A stretch of 64,000 bases of DNA, taken from contig NZ_FZPH01000016.1 of assembly GCF_900188485.1 (NCBI RefSeq), positions 1-64,000 on the forward strand, written 5' to 3'. Shown here in pieces: positions 54,001-64,000 of this stretch (the first letter of the stretch is position 1; every line of letters starts with the position of its first letter). The position numbers were made by a program, and so were the translations under genes. The notes below the pieces were generated by a model. It searched no databases. It worked only from the letters and a program-made list of their open reading frames with translations, and was not told the DNA's origin. The DNA comes from Asanoa hainanensis (GTDB lineage: Bacteria > Actinomycetota > Actinomycetes > Mycobacteriales > Micromonosporaceae).

Positions 54001-55853
54001 GGCGCGACCTCCCGGCCGACATCGGCGCCGACGGCTGGGTGCGGTTCCCGGCGGTGACCACCGACCGCCTCTCGATCGTCGTATCCCGGTCCGCGGAGGT
54101 GACCGGCGACGCGCGCGGCAACGGCTGGCCGGCGCCCGTCGGGTTCGCCGAGGTCGAGATCCCCGGCGTCACCGCCCGCGGCGCGCTGCCCGCCGTCGAC
54201 GCGCCGTGCGGCGCCGGCCCGACCGTCACGCTGGACGGCACCGCTTACAAAACCTCGGTCGCCGGGAGCCTAGCCGACGTCCGGGCCGGGCGCGGGCTGC
54301 CGGTGACCATCTGCGACGTGTTCGCGAGCGAGTCCGTGACCTTGGAGGCCGGCGAGCACCGGCTGCACACCACGCCGTCCACGGCGTTCCTGCTCGACAC
54401 CGCCACGCTGACGCCGGTCGGCCTACCCGCCGCCACGCCCGCCGCGACCCGGGCGGTGACCGTGACCCGCTGGGACTCGACCGTGCGCACGCTGACGGTC
54501 GCGCCCGGTGCGGCGGCGTTGCTGGTGATCCCGGAGAACTTCAGCGACGGTTCTGCCGCGACCCTCGACGGGGCACGCCTGCACAAGGTCCGCGTCGACG
54601 GCTGGCAGCAGGCGTACGAGGTGCCGGCGGGCCAAGGCGGCACCGTGACGCTCGAGTTCACCCCGGACCGGTCGTACCGGGCGGGTCTGGCCACCGGCGC
54701 CGGGGCGGTGCTCCTGGTCGTCCTGCTGGCGCTCGTCCCGGTCCGGCGCCGCGCATTCGCGTCCGGTGTCGTCGCGGCGCGCCCGCCCACGTGGTGGATC
54801 GTCGTGCCGCTCGGCGCGGTCGCGGTCGTGCTCGGCGGTTTCCCGGCGGTGGCGTTGCTGATCGCGGCGATGATCGGCCGGCAACTGTGGCCCCGGCTGC
54901 TGCCGGTGGTGGCGGCCGCCGCCGCGCTGCTCGGCACCGGCATCGCGGTGGTGGGCCGGATGCAGGGGCACGGGCAGGACTGGGCGTACGTCGGGGCGAC
55001 GCAGGCCGCGTTGCTGGCCGCGGTGTGCGCGGTGGCCGCGACCCTGGTGCCGTCGGCCAAGGAACCGCCCGCGGGACCGCCGCCCTATCGGGCCACCCTC
55101 GGGCGAGCGGTGCGACTGTTCCGGGCGTTCCTGCACGAGCAGAGCGATCCGGACCGGTTCTACTCGACGCTCGCCAGGGACTCGGTGCGCCAGCTCGGCT
55201 CCTATGTGGACCTGCGCGACGCGGTGGTGCTCGACGTGGGCGGCGGGCCCGGCTACTTCGCCGAGGCCTTCCACGGGGCCGGGGCCACGTACCTCGGTCT
55301 CGACCCCGAGGCCGGCGACCTCCCAGCTCCCGGCAACGGCGGTGCCGGGGCGCCGTCCGTGCGCGGCAGCGGCACCGCGCTGCCGGTGCGGACCTCGTCG
55401 GTCGACGTCTGCTACTCCTCCAACGTCGTCGAGCACGTCTCGACCCCGGAGCGGATGCTCGACGAGCTGGTCCGGGTGACCCGCCCCGGCGGCACCCTGT
55501 TCGTCTCGTTCACGCCGTGGCTCTCGCCGTGGGGCGGGCACGAGACGGCGCCCTGGCACTACCTCGGCGGCAGCCGCGCCCGGGCGCGGTACGCGAAGAA
55601 GTTCGGCCGCCAGCCCAAGAACCGCTTCGGCGAGACGCTGTTCCCCGTCAGCGCGGCCCAGGTGCACCGCTGGGCAAAGGCCGCCGCCCGCCAGGGGCAG
55701 GTCGAGATCGTCGATGTCCTGCCCCGGTACCACCCCTGGTGGGCGCAATGGTCCGCCCGGGTGCCGTTGCTCCGCGAAACGATCACCTGGAACTACACAT
55801 TGGTACTGCGACGTCCGAAATCTTGGGGGTCGCGGACGGATGTGACTGAGTAG
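50997..55853 (+). CDS. aftD: AftD-type arabinofuranosyltransferase fused to a C-terminal SAM methyltransferase
   Basis: About 1618 residues. An N-terminal GT-C membrane domain (about 20-430) resembles AftD/DUF3367, the alpha-(1->3)-arabinofuranosyltransferase that branches cell-wall arabinan. Extracellular beta-domains follow, including two F5/8-type carbohydrate-binding modules near 705-840 and 925-1050. Four or five membrane helices lie around 1225-1360. A class I methyltransferase fills the last 250 residues (V-L-D-V-G-G-G-P-G-Y-F near 1409, E-H-V-S-T-P-E-R-M-L). In mycobacteria that methyltransferase (Rv0224c) is a separate gene. The start is TTG 50997, with GGAG 8 bp upstream; GTG 50988 is an alternative. 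Confidence 0.88.
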   Translation: MTAITQEPVTAETTASPAERPARRSRRWIGTAAGAVLLAVVAFLQRPGQSTFDTKLDLAVDPIGFMGRALHLWNSEATSGELQNQAYGYLFPMGPFFAGGDLLGVPTWITQRLWSALLLVVAYLGVLLLARAIRIGSEPARLLAALAYALAPRMLTEVGPLSAEMLPVVMLPWVLLPLVTVRSPRRAAALSALAVLCMGGINAAAVLMALVLPGIWFLTRRWDRRHTALAAWWTLCVAAVSLWWALPLLLLGQYSLPFLDFIESSATTTAVTSLFQAMRGTNQWVGYVIQGEPWWPAGWVLIDSPVLMVATALVAIVGLVGLGLRGLPERRFLVFGMLTGLTLLAVGYLGTFDSPFAGPVRDLLDGPLAPLRNVHKFEPVLRLPIVLGLAHAASRAFAVRRFRLPVAPVVAAVLIVAAAPAWSGALRPGPGWSDVPDYWRQASGWLAAQDSRARTLVVPGVGFAQNAWGRTVDEVIQPLAGAPWATRNQIPLGSEGNTRVMDTVEAVLEQGRGSPALADFLARSGYRFLLVRHDIDRTATAAPPIAAIRQAVANSPGLRPAAQFGPTVAADPAGSPADAGTAVPSIEIFEVERDVPVASAVSSGDVRVVSGGPESLLTALEQGVLAEGTPAVLAGDDLTTDEPAEATPVVTDGLRRRELNVGRVRDNLSQTMTSDEETRQGRQRGDLLPFPAAGHETLAAYQGIRSVTASSSAAFADTLAPTDVSHLPFAALDGDSRTAWRSDPLAPAAGQWLEVTFDTPRRVDQLTVDFDTDLRDATPVGYVRVSTDQGDIERQVSQRPGPQRLDPLPGLTTTVRVTVLGLAPGFPNGAVALRELGIPGLAAERALRVPADAPAGSPPIYAFARGLEDRAACFAPAGTVHCDQFLRRTGEEPLGLDRIFTTPTKADYGLRLTAHPRPGGTLPLDAPVTAAASSVLAGDALVGADAAVDGDPATAWLAEPVDPAPSVDLAWTGKRRVDRLRLVVPEAPVASTPLAVIVRAAGRDLPADIGADGWVRFPAVTTDRLSIVVSRSAEVTGDARGNGWPAPVGFAEVEIPGVTARGALPAVDAPCGAGPTVTLDGTAYKTSVAGSLADVRAGRGLPVTICDVFASESVTLEAGEHRLHTTPSTAFLLDTATLTPVGLPAATPAATRAVTVTRWDSTVRTLTVAPGAAALLVIPENFSDGSAATLDGARLHKVRVDGWQQAYEVPAGQGGTVTLEFTPDRSYRAGLATGAGAVLLVVLLALVPVRRRAFASGVVAARPPTWWIVVPLGAVAVVLGGFPAVALLIAAMIGRQLWPRLLPVVAAAAALLGTGIAVVGRMQGHGQDWAYVGATQAALLAAVCAVAATLVPSAKEPPAGPPPYRATLGRAVRLFRAFLHEQSDPDRFYSTLARDSVRQLGSYVDLRDAVVLDVGGGPGYFAEAFHGAGATYLGLDPEAGDLPAPGNGGAGAPSVRGSGTALPVRTSSVDVCYSSNVVEHVSTPERMLDELVRVTRPGGTLFVSFTPWLSPWGGHETAPWHYLGGSRARARYAKKFGRQPKNRFGETLFPVSAAQVHRWAKAAARQGQVEIVDVLPRYHPWWAQWSARVPLLRETITWNYTLVLRRPKSWGSRTDVTE

Positions 55854-55912
55854 TAACCTGCTCGCCAGCAGCGCGTTCCCCCCTGTCAATACCTACATTG
55901 TGGAGGCACCCC

Positions 55913-56932
55913 ATGACGTCCCGCGCGGTCAGTGCCGTGCTCTTCGGCGTCGGCGTGGTAGCCGTGGTCTTCGCCGCCGGGCTGGCTTTCGTGGTCGGCC
56001 CGCGAGCGGCCCAGCTCCCCTACGACCTCGAGCCGACCCAGTCGGTGGCCGAGGCGCCCAACGCCACCTTCATGCAAATCACCAACGGCTCGGTGGCGAT
56101 CAACAAGGGCACCCTGCGCTCGACCATCCGGGTCCAGGCTGACCGGAAGGCGACCGCCGCGCTGACCGGTGACCTCGACGGCTCGGCCGCCGTGTGGCTG
56201 GTCGGCCAAGACGTGGTGCGCACCGACAACAACGAACGAGTCAGCGCGTACAGCACCTCCCTCGCGGTCGACCGCAAGACCGCCGCCGCCCAGAAGTGGG
56301 ACGGGCAGTGGCTCGACACCGGCGGCAACCGCGAGGACGTCGACTACTCGGGCCAGATCTACAAGTTCCCGTTCGGCACCGAGAAGCAGGACTACCAGAT
56401 CTTCGACCGTGACGTGCTGGGCACGCAGCCCGCCAAGTTCGTCAAGACCGAGGAGATCGCCGGCCTGGAGACGTACCAGTTCACCCAGGAGATCCGCGAG
56501 GCGCGCCAGCAGGTGCCGGCCGACCGGATGTCGGTGCTCGTGGGCGCGCTCGCCCCGGGCGCGACGTCGGGCGAGATCGTCTACGACAACACCCGCACCG
56601 TGTGGGTCGAGCCGACCACGGGTCAGTTCATCAAGGTCCAGGAGGTCCAGCACAAGAACCTGCTGGCCAACAACGGCGTCTCGGTGACGATCCTCGACGC
56701 GACCTTCACCTACACCGACGACACCATCAAGAAGAGCGCCGACACCGCGTCGAGCAACCGCCAGCTGCTCATGCTGGTCAAGCTGTGGGGCCCGCTGGTC
56801 CTGCTGCTCATCGGCCTGGTCCTGATCGTCGCCGGCCTGCTGCTGTTCCGCCGCCGCCCGGCCGCCGCCGCCCCCGCGGCGCCGGCCCCGCAGCCGGAAG
56901 AGGTCGGCGCGGGCCGACACGTCAAGGAATAA
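55913..56932 (+). CDS. DUF3068 membrane-anchored protein
   Basis: A 339-residue protein of the DUF3068 (PorA-like) family. It has an N-terminal membrane helix, an extracytoplasmic beta-rich domain (with D-Y-S-G-Q-I-Y-K-F-P-F-G), a second helix near residue 290 and a short Pro/Ala-rich tail. The mycobacterial member (Rv0227c) lies in the same cluster as the methyltransferase Rv0224c, so its place just after the fused aftD fits. GGAGG lies 7 bp before the ATG at 55913. The upstream TTG is not used. Confidence 0.88.
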   Translation: MTSRAVSAVLFGVGVVAVVFAAGLAFVVGPRAAQLPYDLEPTQSVAEAPNATFMQITNGSVAINKGTLRSTIRVQADRKATAALTGDLDGSAAVWLVGQDVVRTDNNERVSAYSTSLAVDRKTAAAQKWDGQWLDTGGNREDVDYSGQIYKFPFGTEKQDYQIFDRDVLGTQPAKFVKTEEIAGLETYQFTQEIREARQQVPADRMSVLVGALAPGATSGEIVYDNTRTVWVEPTTGQFIKVQEVQHKNLLANNGVSVTILDATFTYTDDTIKKSADTASSNRQLLMLVKLWGPLVLLLIGLVLIVAGLLLFRRRPAAAAPAAPAPQPEEVGAGRHVKE

Positions 56933-56947
56933 GCCTTATCGCGACCG

Positions 56948-56979
56948 ACGGCGGCGGAGCCCTTGGGCTCCGCCGCCGT
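56948..56979. terminator. Strong hairpin terminator after the cell-wall locus
   Basis: A 15-bp perfect stem (56948-56962 with 56965-56979, ACGGCGGCGGAGCCC and its complement) follows the DUF3068 stop by 15 bp. The loop is very short, so the innermost pairs probably open. Confidence 0.8.
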
Positions 56980-57000
56980 TCGCGTCACCAGGCCGCCGGG

Positions 57001-57006
57001 TAGGGT
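57001..57006 (+). promoter_or_regulatory. -10 element, leaderless type, for the tenA pair
   Basis: TAGGGT lies 8 nt before the GTG start at 57015 with no ribosome site between, which is the spacing of a leaderless start. Confidence 0.5.
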
Positions 57007-57014
57007 CGCCAGTT

Positions 57015-57596
57015 GTGCAGCTAGACGATCTCTTGCGCCGGCATGCCGCGGCCTGGGCCGATGCGACCGAGCATCCGTTCCTGACCGGGGTGCGCGACGG
57101 CACGCTCGCCCCGGCGGCGTTCGCCGAGTGGCTGGTCCAGGACCACCACTTCGTCGCGGACCTGCTGGCGTTCCAGGCCCGGCTGCTGGCCCGCGCTCCC
57201 CGGCACGCGCAGGCCGTGCTGGCGGCGGGTCTGGTCGCGCTCGTCGACGAGCTGAGCTGGTTCGAGGACCGGGCCGGGCAGCACGGGCTGGACCTGACCG
57301 CCGCGCCCGGGCCGGCCACCCTCGCCTACCGGGAGCTGCTCGACCGGCTGGACGCGGCGCCCGTACCGCAGGCGCTGGTCGGGTTGTGGGCCATCGAGCG
57401 GGCGTACCTGGACGCGTGGACGTTCGCCGCGCCCGGTGCGCCGGCATTCCGCGAGTACGTGGAGCACTGGACCGCGCCCGGGTTCGCCGACTACGTGGCC
57501 GGGCTGGCCGCGGCGGCGTCGCGAGATCTCGGCCCCGCCGACGAGGTGCTCACCGCGGTCGCCGCCGCCGAGACCGCCTTCTGGGGCATGGCATGA
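57015..57596 (+). CDS. TenA-family protein without active-site cysteine (TenA_E-like)
   Basis: A 193-residue all-helical TenA/THI-4 fold protein. The sequence has no cysteine at all, so the nucleophile of classical aminopyrimidine aminohydrolase is missing. The W-A-I-E-R-A-Y-L-D-A-W helix carries the Glu of the TenA_E type. TenA_E proteins are linked to salvage of degraded thiamine, with less clear chemistry. The GTG start follows a leaderless-type promoter, and the stop overlaps the next ATG as ATGA. Confidence 0.82.
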   Translation: MQLDDLLRRHAAAWADATEHPFLTGVRDGTLAPAAFAEWLVQDHHFVADLLAFQARLLARAPRHAQAVLAAGLVALVDELSWFEDRAGQHGLDLTAAPGPATLAYRELLDRLDAAPVPQALVGLWAIERAYLDAWTFAAPGAPAFREYVEHWTAPGFADYVAGLAAAASRDLGPADEVLTAVAAAETAFWGMA

Positions 57597-58213
57597 GCCT
57601 CGCCGCGACACTCTGGCACGACAACGCCGATCTGGCCGAGGCGGCGCTCGCGCACCCGTTCGTCCAACGGCTCGGTGACGGCACCCTCCCCCAGCCGGTG
57701 TTCGCCGGCTACGTCGCGCAGGACGCGTTCTACCTGGAGTCGTTCGCCCGCGCGTACGCCCTGGCCGTCGCGCACAGCCCGGACCGCGCCGGCTTCGACG
57801 CGTTCGCCGACCTGCTGGCCGGGGTGCGCGACGAGCTTCGCCTGCACGAGGGCTACGCGGCCCGCTACGACATCGACCTGGCGAGCGTCGAGCCGTTGCC
57901 GGCCACGCTGGCGTACACGGACTTCCTGCTCGCGACCGCGGCCCTGGGCAGCCTCGGCCAGACCTGCGCGGCCCTGACGCCGTGCATGCGCCTCTACGCC
58001 CACCTGGGCCAGTCGCTCGCCGCCGGCACACCCGCCGACCGCTACGGCGACTGGATCCGCACGTACGCCGATCCGGGCTTCGAGGAGCTGGCCGCCACCC
58101 TGGAACGCCTGCTGGACACCTACGCCGTGCCCGGCGACGCCCGCACGGCGGCCGTCTACCGCCGCGCGATGCGCCTGGAGGTCGGCTTCTTCGAGGCGGC
58201 CTACACCAGCTAG
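57593..58213 (+). CDS. tenA: TenA-family aminopyrimidine aminohydrolase (TenA_C-like)
   Basis: A 206-residue TenA protein. The catalytic Cys is in the A-L-T-P-C-M-R-L-Y segment, and the helical core reads F-A-G-Y-V-A-Q-D-A-F-Y-L. It would hydrolyse the amino group of a degraded thiamine pyrimidine, for salvage. It is translationally coupled to the Cys-less TenA protein just upstream, which suggests the two form a pair or heteromer. No other thi genes and no TPP riboswitch are seen here. Confidence 0.85.
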   Translation: MSLAATLWHDNADLAEAALAHPFVQRLGDGTLPQPVFAGYVAQDAFYLESFARAYALAVAHSPDRAGFDAFADLLAGVRDELRLHEGYAARYDIDLASVEPLPATLAYTDFLLATAALGSLGQTCAALTPCMRLYAHLGQSLAAGTPADRYGDWIRTYADPGFEELAATLERLLDTYAVPGDARTAAVYRRAMRLEVGFFEAAYTS

Positions 58214-58250
58214 CCGGACCCGCACCACACGACGAATAGGTCTGGCTCTC

Positions 58251-61905
<3,655 letters not shown>

Positions 61906-61909
<4 letters not shown>

Positions 61910-62736
61910 CGCGGGCTCCGGATGGTCACGAGCACGCCGTCCGGGTCGAGCAGCGTGGCGGACGAGTCGCGCTCGGCGAGCAGCCGGCCGCCGGCCGCGA
62001 CGGCCCGCACCACCGCCGTCCGCAGGTCCTCGGCGGCAACGCTGACCGACCGGAAGCCGACCAGCGGCGCCTCGGCGGCCGGCGTCGGGTTGCCGCCGGT
62101 GGGCACGTCGAAGCTGAACACCTCGAGCACGGCCGCTCCGGCGCGCAGGTAGGTCATCAGGAACCCGCGCGGGTCGTCGTGGTGCCGGATCTGGCCGATC
62201 AGCTCGAAGCCGAGCCCCTCGCAGTAGAACCGCAGCGTCGCGGTCAGGTCGTCGACCGTGACCGCGACGTGGTCGAACCGTGGTGCGTCGCGCGGGCCGG
62301 GCAGGTCGGCGGCCTCGGCGTCGGCGTGCTCGGGCGAGTGGACCACCTGGTAGTTCAGGGCGCCCTGGATGTATTCCAGGCGCGCCCCGTCGGGGTCGAG
62401 GAAGAACGCGATGCGGACGTCGCCGAGCACGTCGGCCGGCGGCGAGAGCACCGTGACGCCGGCGGCCTCCAGCCGGCGGATCCGGTCGTCCACGTCGGAG
62501 ACCTTGAGCCCGACGTGCCGGACACCGCCCTGCAGGTCGTCGTTGACCCAGTCGCCGATCGTGCCGTCCGGCCCGATCTCGGTGAGCTCGACCAGCGCCG
62601 GGCCGGCCGAGAGCAGCCCGTCGCGTACCTCGGTGAAACCGAGCAGGTCGCGGTAGAACCGGGTCGACCGGTCGAGGTCGCGGACACCGAGCCGCACGGT
62701 GTGGAGTCTGGTGGAGGGGATCGTTTCGGTGGTCAC
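61906..62736 (-). CDS. Two-domain VOC (glyoxalase/dioxygenase-like) protein
   Basis: A 276-residue protein made of two vicinal-oxygen-chelate domains, about 8-130 and 150-275. Each starts with a V-R-L-G-V-R-D-L or H-V-A-V-T-V-D-D-L motif and ends with an acidic metal ligand region (L-D-P-D-G). It could be an isomerase, dioxygenase or lyase; the reaction is not clear. The GTG start lies about 52 bp from a degenerate copy of the lacZ operator, so it may belong to the same sugar regulon. It is divergent from the ABC binding-protein gene. Confidence 0.85.
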
Positions 62737-62787
62737 CGCGCCGCCTTCCGGGGACGTCGTAAGCGGTTTGCCTGTGCGGGCAGGTTA

Positions 62788-62801
62788 CGTGACCGCTCAC
62801 A
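62788..62801. promoter_or_regulatory. Degenerate LacI-type operator near the VOC-SDR operon
   Basis: CGTGACCGCTCACA matches the lacZ operator in 12 of 14 positions. It lies 52 bp upstream of the VOC start on the minus strand and about 184 bp before the binding-protein gene. Confidence 0.4.
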
Positions 62802-62935
62802 GCACCGCCACCGTCCGCGCTCCCACGCGCCCCCGAACCACGATCCCGTTGCCAACGCCAGATGATCGGCGATCACCAGGCATCGAAACAAATCCGCAAC
62901 AGAGCCTTGACAACGGATCACGCCGACTTGGACGC

Positions 62936-62949
62936 TGTGAACGCTCACA
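62936..62949. promoter_or_regulatory. LacI-type operator of the ABC sugar-binding gene (TGTGAACGCTCACA)
   Basis: One base differs from the perfect lacZ palindrome. It lies 35 bp before the ATG at 62985. A consensus -35 TTGACA is at 62907-62912 and the operator falls at the expected -10/start site, so repression is likely. Confidence 0.7.
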
Positions 62950-62984
62950 GTCCGCGCTACCGACCGGATCTCAGGAGAGCACCT

Positions 62985-64000
62985 ATGCTTCGCGACAAGA
63001 CCAACTCTGGCGGCCCCCAGCAGTTCGGGCGCCGCACCTTCCTTCGCGGCGTGGCCGGCATCGGCGCGGCCGTGACCCTGCCGGCCCTGCTCAGCGCCTG
63101 CGGCGGCGACGAAGAGGCATCGGCACCGCCGAAGGGCGACCCCGACGCACCGGCCAACCTCACCTTCTGGACGTGGACCACCAACATCGAAAAAGTGGTC
63201 GACATCTGGAACGCCAAGAACCCCACCCAGAAGGTCACGGTCAGCCGGCAGGCCCAGGGCGAGGAACTGATCACCAAGGTGCTCACGGCCCACCGGGCCG
63301 GCAACGCACCCGACCTGATCCACGCCGAGTACCAGGCCCTGCCCGTGCTGATCACCAACGGCGTGACCGCCGACCTCACGGAGCTCGCCGGCACCATCAA
63401 GGGCGAGTTCACCGAGGGCACCTGGGGCCTGACCTCGTTCGGCGGCACGACCCACGCGATCCCGCAGGACGTCGGCCCGATGATGCTCTACTACCGCGCC
63501 GACCTGTTCGACAAGCACGGCCTGACCGTTCCGAAGACCTGGGACGAGTTCGCGGCCGTGGCGCGGCAGGTGCGGGCCAAGGACAGCAAGGCCTACCTGG
63601 CCACCTTCTCCTCCGGCGACCCGGGCTGGTTCGCGGGGCTCGCCGAGCAGGCCGGCGCCAACTGGTGGGCCAACGACAACGGCACGTGGTCGGTCACCAT
63701 CAACGACGAGCCGACCAAGAAGATGGCCGCGTTCTGGGGCGGCCTGGTCAACGAGGGCGTCCTGTCCGGCAAGCCGATGTACACGCCGGAGTGGAACAAG
63801 GAGATGAGCGACGGCACGCTGCTCGCCTGGCCCAGCGCCATCTGGGGCGCCGGTGTGCTCGAGGGCGTCGCGCCCGGCACCAAGGGCAAGTGGGCGATGA
63901 CCGCGATGCCGCAGTGGGACAGCGCCTCGGCCACCACCGGCTACTGGGGCGGCTCCGCGACGGCGATCTCGGCCAAGTCCAGCCAGCGGGCCCAGGCGGA
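62985..64000 (+). CDS. ABC sugar-transporter binding lipoprotein (3' end outside window)
   Basis: The frame runs from the ATG at 62985 to the window edge, about 338 residues so far. The start has a Tat-like G-R-R-T-F-L and a lipobox L-S-A-C-G. The mature part is a family 1 extracellular solute-binding protein, with L-T-F-W-T-W-T near its start and Y-Y-R-A-D-L-F-D-K-H-G. It binds a sugar or oligosaccharide outside the membrane for an ABC importer, whose permease genes should follow. GGAGA lies 7 bp upstream. Regulation together with lacZ is indicated by the shared operator. Confidence 0.92.
   Translation, partial: MLRDKTNSGGPQQFGRRTFLRGVAGIGAAVTLPALLSACGGDEEASAPPKGDPDAPANLTFWTWTTNIEKVVDIWNAKNPTQKVTVSRQAQGEELITKVLTAHRAGNAPDLIHAEYQALPVLITNGVTADLTELAGTIKGEFTEGTWGLTSFGGTTHAIPQDVGPMMLYYRADLFDKHGLTVPKTWDEFAAVARQVRAKDSKAYLATFSSGDPGWFAGLAEQAGANWWANDNGTWSVTINDEPTKKMAAFWGGLVNEGVLSGKPMYTPEWNKEMSDGTLLAWPSAIWGAGVLEGVAPGTKGKWAMTAMPQWDSASATTGYWGGSATAISAKSSQRAQA

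Noticed and set aside
57001..57014. TPP riboswitch upstream of the tenA pair
   Set aside because: The promoter is leaderless, with 8 nt between the -10 and the start, so there is no room for a riboswitch.

Overview
The window is chromosomal DNA of a high-GC (roughly 70%) Gram-positive bacterium. It carries an AftD-type arabinosyltransferase, a DUF2613 protein, a DUF3068 protein, Tat and lipoprotein secretion signals, and several leaderless promoters. This set suggests an actinomycete, most likely of the Micromonosporaceae (Actinoplanes-like). The family assignment is inference from gene content, not from a marker gene.

Left end (1-12.8 kb): the 3' end of an IS5-type transposase is followed by a 164-bp element with 23-bp perfect terminal inverted repeats. 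Next comes a ten-gene minus-strand operon for a soluble diiron propane/phenol-type monooxygenase. It reads: small unknown protein, prmA, prmB, prmC, prmD, amidohydrolase, DUF59 protein, Zn alcohol dehydrogenase, a dedicated GroEL, and an Nramp metal transporter. A divergent AcoR/MimR-like activator faces it. Paired GTCTCA-N3-TGAGAC-type palindromes mark the likely operators.

13.0-14.6 kb is a lower-GC three-gene toxin-antitoxin-chaperone (TAC) module whose third gene is SecB-like. 14.6-22.6 kb is ordinary chromosome: PRC-barrel protein, LysR regulator, SnoaL protein, quinone oxidoreductase, MmyB-like regulator, cyclophilin-like lipoprotein, DoxX protein, type II NADH dehydrogenase and an S9 peptidase. 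22.8-27.7 kb is one large secreted modular metallophosphoesterase.

27.7-32.1 kb is an accessory island. Three overlapping minus-strand genes encode a class III cyclase-like protein, a radical SAM protein and a protein with an R-x4-H HEPN motif. A three-helix membrane protein is divergent from them. No known system that I can name has this exact combination, and it is the best candidate here for a new signalling or defence locus.

32.2-37.4 kb: MFS transporter, lipoprotein, secreted GH13 alpha-amylase and a second secreted phosphoesterase with a LamG-like domain. 37.5-43.4 kb: two two-component gene pairs flank an orphan TRAP-type binding lipoprotein. One kinase has a degenerate ATPase domain and the other pair has a receiver-only regulator. 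43.5-57 kb: a reductase, a peptidoglycan-binding remnant, two polytopic GT-C-like membrane proteins, DUF2613, a GT4 glycosyltransferase, a binding-protein/VWA hybrid, an AftD-methyltransferase fusion and DUF3068. This group is a cell-wall arabinan locus.

57-64 kb: two coupled TenA-family genes, then a sugar regulon with GH2 beta-galactosidase, two-domain VOC protein, SDR and the start of an ABC sugar-binding lipoprotein. It is marked by LacI-type operators (TGTGAGCGCTCACA and variants).
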